DNA of 64,000 bases, from contig NZ_VEWK01000008.1 in the NCBI RefSeq assembly GCF_006376675.1, positions 62,001 to 126,000 on the forward strand, read 5' to 3'. This document shows, piece by piece, positions 60,652 through 64,000 of this stretch. Every line of letters starts with the position of its first letter. Position 1 is the first letter of the stretch. Source of the DNA: Brucella pecoris. Lineage in GTDB: Bacteria > Pseudomonadota > Alphaproteobacteria > Rhizobiales > Rhizobiaceae. Made by a program: the position numbers and the translations under genes. The notes under the pieces are model-generated. The model saw only the letters and a list, made by a program, of their open reading frames with translations. It searched no databases and was not told where the DNA came from.

Positions 60652-62337
60652 TTATCGCTGTTTGGCGAGGCCCTGTTCGCGCATCTGGCTGAGGCTCATT
60701 TTTGGTGAAAGTGCTTCGGGGTCGATGCGGATTTCGATCAGTCCCGGCTTGCCGGACTTTTCGCAAGCCTCGAAGGCCGGTGCAAAATCAGCCGTCTTTT
60801 CCACCACTTCGCCATGCAGGCCGTAAGCACGGGCAAGCGCTGCAAAATCGGGGTTGGCAAGACCGGTGCCTGAAACGCGGCCCGGATAGGTGCGCTCCTG
60901 ATGCATGCGGATCGTGCCATACATGCCGTTATTGACGACGATGAAGATGGCATTGGCCCCGTATTGGGCTGCTGTTGCCAGCTCCTGCCCGTTCATGAGG
61001 AAGCAGCCGTCGCCTGCAAAGGCAACGACCGTGCGTTCCGGCGCCGTGAGCTTGGCCGCGACGGCAGCCGGTACGCCATAGCCCATCGAGCCGTTGGTCG
61101 GCGCAAGCTGGCTGCGATAGGTACGATACTGGTAGAAGCGATGCGGCCAGGCGGAGTAATTGCCTGCACCATTGGTTATGATGGCGTCGGCAGGCAGGTG
61201 CGCGCGCAGCCACTCCATCACTTCGCCCATCTGCACATCGCCGGGGATGACAGGCGCTTTGATATTGTCACGGTAATCGGCATTCGCGCTGTCCGTCCAT
61301 GCCTTCCAGCGTGGATTGGCAACCGGCGCGAGCTTTGCCGCCGCAGCACAGAAGGCAGGCATGGAGGCATTGACCGGAACGTCTGCATGATAGACGCGGC
61401 CGAGTTCCTCTGCGCCCGGATGGATATGGACGAGCTTCTGCTGCGGCACCGGAATGGATACCAGTTCGTAGCCCTGTGTCGTCATTTCGCCGAGGCGCGC
61501 GCCGATCACGATCAGAAGATCGGCGTCGCGCACGCGCTGCGCCAGCTTGGGACTGATCGAGGTTCCCATTTCGCCCGCATAGAGCGGATGGGTATTGTCG
61601 AACATATCCTGGCAACGGAAGGATGCCGCGACCGGCAGGTGCATGTTCTCGGCAAATTTTTGCAGATCGCTGACGGCTCTAGCATCCCAGCCGCCACCGC
61701 CGACGATGACCAGAGGCCGCTCGGCCTTCGCGAGCAGCGCCTGCATGTCCTGGAGCTGGTCAGCGCCTGGATGCATCTGAACCTGCTTAAAGGCAGGTGC
61801 GTCGCTGACGGCGGCAAAAGATGTCAGCATGTCTTCCGGCAGTGCGATCACGACTGGGCCGGGGCGACCGTTGACGGCGCGGTGAAAGGCTTGGCTCACA
61901 AGTTCCGGTATGCGTGCGGCATCGTCGATCTGCACGACCCATTTGGCCATCTGGCCGAACATGCGGCGATAATCGATTTCCTGAAACGCTTCGCGCTCGA
62001 CCTGATCGCTGGCGACCTGACCGATGAAAAGCAGCATCGGCGTCGAGTCCTGAAAGGCTGTATGTACACCGATGGAGGCATTGGTCGCGCCGGGACCGCG
62101 GGTGACGAAGCAGATGCCTGGCTTGCCGGTGAGCTTGCCATAGGCCTCCGCCATATAGGCCGCGCCGCCTTCCTGCCGGCAGACGATCAGGTCAATCGCG
62201 TCGCTGGAATCATGAAAGGCGTCAAGCGCTGCGAGATAGCTCTCGCCGGGGACGCAGAAGACCCGGTCAGTGCCATGGATGCGCAGCGCATCCACCAAAA
62301 TCTGACCTCCGGTACGGGCATTGGGTTTGCTCGTCAT
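60652..62337 (-). CDS. Thiamine-diphosphate enzyme (acetolactate synthase-like)
   Basis: This protein of about 561 residues has all three ThDP-enzyme domains: the N-terminal Pyr domain (GGQILVDALRIHGTDRVFCVPGESYLAALDAF, catalytic Glu in VCRQEGGAAYMAEAYGKLTGKPGICFVTRGPGATN), the middle domain and the C-terminal PP domain (AFAGDGCFLMNGQELATAAQYGANAIFIVVNNGMYGTIR, the GDG-N metal/ThDP motif). It resembles IlvB but without a small-subunit gene, so it may be a decarboxylase or carboligase of a catabolic pathway. ATG 62337 is chosen (GAGGA about 10 nt upstream). It is convergent with the RpiR cluster. Confidence 0.87.
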   Translation of the reverse strand: MTSKPNARTGGQILVDALRIHGTDRVFCVPGESYLAALDAFHDSSDAIDLIVCRQEGGAAYMAEAYGKLTGKPGICFVTRGPGATNASIGVHTAFQDSTPMLLFIGQVASDQVEREAFQEIDYRRMFGQMAKWVVQIDDAARIPELVSQAFHRAVNGRPGPVVIALPEDMLTSFAAVSDAPAFKQVQMHPGADQLQDMQALLAKAERPLVIVGGGGWDARAVSDLQKFAENMHLPVAASFRCQDMFDNTHPLYAGEMGTSISPKLAQRVRDADLLIVIGARLGEMTTQGYELVSIPVPQQKLVHIHPGAEELGRVYHADVPVNASMPAFCAAAAKLAPVANPRWKAWTDSANADYRDNIKAPVIPGDVQMGEVMEWLRAHLPADAIITNGAGNYSAWPHRFYQYRTYRSQLAPTNGSMGYGVPAAVAAKLTAPERTVVAFAGDGCFLMNGQELATAAQYGANAIFIVVNNGMYGTIRMHQERTYPGRVSGTGLANPDFAALARAYGLHGEVVEKTADFAPAFEACEKSGKPGLIEIRIDPEALSPKMSLSQMREQGLAKQR

Positions 62338-62666
62338 GTGATGCATTTCCTCAATCTCACCATGTCTGGCTTGCCATTCCGGCTCGCCTTGCAAGGACGG
62401 TTTCTCCGCCTCTTTTCGAAAAAGATTGCCGTAAATTTCCGACAACCTATGTGTTTAGGGGAACGGGAATTCATGGTCAGACGCACCCAAATGGCCGAAA
62501 GGTGCACCGGGCCTGTTTAGTTTTACGGCAAAGTTTTCTTGTTCAGCCGTCTGCTTCTCCTCCCAGTCAAACACGCTGATATGAACATAGCCAGCGGTGC
62601 GAATACAGATTAAACATCATGACTAAACTGTATGAACTCATGATGCACCGGTATGGAGGAACGGCG

Positions 62667-63473
62667 ATGGCCAAGGAAAACACGGGCAAGATTCGCATCG
62701 GTATTGGCGGATGGGCCTATGAACCGTGGGACAAGAGTTTTTATCCTGAAAAACTGTCGAAGAAGCGCCAGCTTGAATATGCCTCCAGCAAGCTCACATC
62801 CATTGAGATCAACAGCACTTATTACGGGCCGCAGAAGCCTGCGACCTTTGCCAAATGGCATGATGAAACGCCGGAAGGTTTTGTGTTTTCGCTGAAGGCG
62901 CCGCGTTTTTCCACCAATCGCCGCGTGCTGGCGGAGGCGGGCGAAAGCATTGAACGGTTCATGACCGGCGGCATGATGGAACTGAAGGACAAGCTCGGTG
63001 TGGTCAACTGGCAGTTCATGGGAACGAAGAAGTTCGATCCCGTGGATTTCGAGGCGTTTTTGAAGCTGCTGCCGAAGCGTGTGGACGGGCGCGATGTGCG
63101 CCATGCGGTCGAAGTGCGCCACGACAGTTTCAATTCACCGGACTTCATTGCCTTGCTGCGTGAATATGGGGTGGCCGTGGTGATTGCGGGCGACAGCGAC
63201 TTTCCGCAATTTGCTGATATGACCGCGCCTTTCGCCTATCTTCGCATCATGGGAACGAAGGAAAGCGAACCGCTTGGCTATAGCGAAAGCGATCTCGACC
63301 AGTGGGCGGCGCGCGCGCAGGCGATAGCCGTGGGAGAAATTCCCGAAGGATTGAGGACCATCACGCCGCCTGTCGCCGATCATATCGCCCGCGATGTCTA
63401 TCTCTATGTCATCAGCGGCTATAAGGCGCATAATCCGCATGCGGCCATGGCCTTGATTGAACGGATAAAATAA
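62667..63473 (+). CDS. DUF72 domain-containing protein (YecE-like)
   Basis: This 268-residue protein has the DUF72 TIM-barrel-like signature: KIRIGIGGWAYEPWDKSFYPEKLSKKRQLEYASSKLTSIEINSTYYGPQKPATFAKWHDETPEGFVFSLKAPRFSTNRR, VEVRHDSF and YLRIMG. The function is unknown, although some members have been linked to stress or metal effects. GGAGG precedes ATG 62667. It lies 46 nt before the D-aminopeptidase gene. The 330-nt gap on its left, to the ThDP-enzyme start, shows no further gene. Confidence 0.88.
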   Translation: MAKENTGKIRIGIGGWAYEPWDKSFYPEKLSKKRQLEYASSKLTSIEINSTYYGPQKPATFAKWHDETPEGFVFSLKAPRFSTNRRVLAEAGESIERFMTGGMMELKDKLGVVNWQFMGTKKFDPVDFEAFLKLLPKRVDGRDVRHAVEVRHDSFNSPDFIALLREYGVAVVIAGDSDFPQFADMTAPFAYLRIMGTKESEPLGYSESDLDQWAARAQAIAVGEIPEGLRTITPPVADHIARDVYLYVISGYKAHNPHAAMALIERIK

Positions 63474-63518
63474 TGCCTCGTGGTGACTGTTGATTTTCAT
63501 CTGAGTCGCCTGAGCATC

Positions 63519-64000
63519 ATGTCAAAATTCGATCTTTCCGCGCTTGAAGCCTTCGTTCATACCATTCCGCAGAATTACAAGGGGCCGGGCGGTGCGGTCG
63601 CGGTGCTGAAAGACGGCAAGGTCGTGCTGCGCCATGCATGGGGCTTTGCCGACCTTGCTGCGCGCAAGGCGATGACGCCCGAAACGCGTATGCCGATCTG
63701 CTCGGTCAGCAAGCAGTTCACCTGCGCCGTTCTGCTCGACAGTGTCGGCGAGCCGGAAGTACTTGACGATGCGCTGGCCGCCTATCTCGACAAGTTTGCG
63801 GAAAAGCGGCCAAGCGTGCGCGATCTGTGCAACAATCAGTCGGGCCTTCGCGATTACTGGGCGCTGACGGTTCTGTGTGGGGCCGATCCGGAAGGCGTTT
63901 TTCTGCCCGAACAGGCGCAAAGCCTGCTGCGCCGCCTGAAGACCACGCATTTTGCACCGGGCACGCATTATTCCTACTGCAACGGCAATTTCCGCATTCT
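63519..64000 (+). CDS. dap: D-aminopeptidase, partial (runs off the right edge)
   Basis: The first 160 residues match, from memory, the Ochrobactrum anthropi D-aminopeptidase DAP, a class C penicillin-binding-protein-like enzyme that removes N-terminal D-amino acids from peptides. The catalytic Ser62 and Lys65 are in PICSVSKQF and the tyrosine motif is HYSYCNGNF at the window's end (Tyr153). [37 protein letters not shown] also match closely. There are a number of substitutions compared with the published protein as I recall it, suggesting a related species. There is no signal peptide. Confidence 0.9.
   Translation, partial: MSKFDLSALEAFVHTIPQNYKGPGGAVAVLKDGKVVLRHAWGFADLAARKAMTPETRMPICSVSKQFTCAVLLDSVGEPEVLDDALAAYLDKFAEKRPSVRDLCNNQSGLRDYWALTVLCGADPEGVFLPEQAQSLLRRLKTTHFAPGTHYSYCNGNFRI

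Noticed and set aside
60901..62520. A 539-codon frame on the plus strand
   Set aside because: It is opposite the ThDP enzyme, whose three domains are clear; no similarity is visible in the shadow.
1..64000. Insertion sequences, prophage, integrated plasmid or toxin-antitoxin island
   Set aside because: No transposase, integrase, phage structural or conjugation gene was recognised, and no target-site duplications or tRNA attachment sites were seen.

Overview
The window looks like chromosomal DNA from an alphaproteobacterium of the Brucella/Ochrobactrum group (order Hyphomicrobiales). The reasons are: a D-aminopeptidase gene at the right edge that closely resembles, from memory, the Ochrobactrum anthropi enzyme; Brucella-type proteins throughout (PF06035 transglutaminase-like protease, aa3-oxidase subunit IV, split pntAA/pntAB/pntB); many copies of the short Rhizobiales palindromes built on GCATCCCGAAAAGTGCGAAGC; and octameric tandem repeats that include the AGGGCAGT unit known from Brucella fingerprinting. 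The sequence is GC-rich and coding-dense. No IS element, prophage, CRISPR array, tRNA or rRNA was seen.

Layout. 1-4.7 kb: lysine/cell-wall genes dapE and dapD on the minus strand, a secreted transglutaminase-like protease, and two tandem small exported paralogues with a heavily structured RNA region between them. 4.9-12.3 kb: LOG-family protein, DUF817, pyrimidine 5'-nucleotidase, argB, a secreted histidine phosphatase, engB, and the classical rpmH-rnpA-yidC operon. 12.6-20.6 kb: SnoaL-like, RidA, DUF4105, msrP-msrQ periplasmic methionine sulfoxide repair, esterase, 2-hydroxyacid dehydrogenase, LacI-type and MarR regulators. 20.9-31.7 kb: creatininase family, a probable Zur-controlled COG0523 GTPase plus WD40 operon, glutamine amidotransferase, SDR, a GGDEF-EAL protein, a penicillin-binding-protein-like serine hydrolase, an N-acyl amino acid synthase-like GNAT and a cytochrome oxidase subunit. 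31.9-44.4 kb: pntAA-pntAB-pntB, SAF-domain oxidoreductase, HAD phosphatase, MaoC hydratase, membrane lipase-like protein, rpsU, TPR lipoprotein, VOC protein and metQ-metN-metI. 44.6-52 kb: a LIV-type ABC importer operon ending in a GMC oxidoreductase, with a divergent LysR regulator. 52.2-57.2 kb: a 29-residue membrane ORF, an Lrp regulator, a kinase/M23/ammonia-lyase-type fusion of about 1016 residues and an orphan amino-acid binding protein. 57.4-64 kb: an RpiR regulator, MFS transporter, racemase-like protein and ThDP enzyme, then DUF72 and the truncated D-aminopeptidase.

How genes may work together. msrP and msrQ form one repair system. metQNI and the LIV operon are importers; the LIV operon probably feeds its substrate to the GMC oxidoreductase. 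The fusion protein and the binding protein next to it suggest uptake and breakdown of an amino alcohol or hydroxy amino acid. The RpiR cluster looks like a small, uncharacterised acid-utilisation locus with two matching candidate operators.

The most unusual material is non-coding. Three composite octamer elements lie exactly at convergent gene ends and provide stop codons for their neighbours. A ~50-bp palindrome is nested, in opposite orientations, inside two different interspersed palindromic repeats. A multi-hairpin RNA with a three-way-junction core precedes the second small exported gene.
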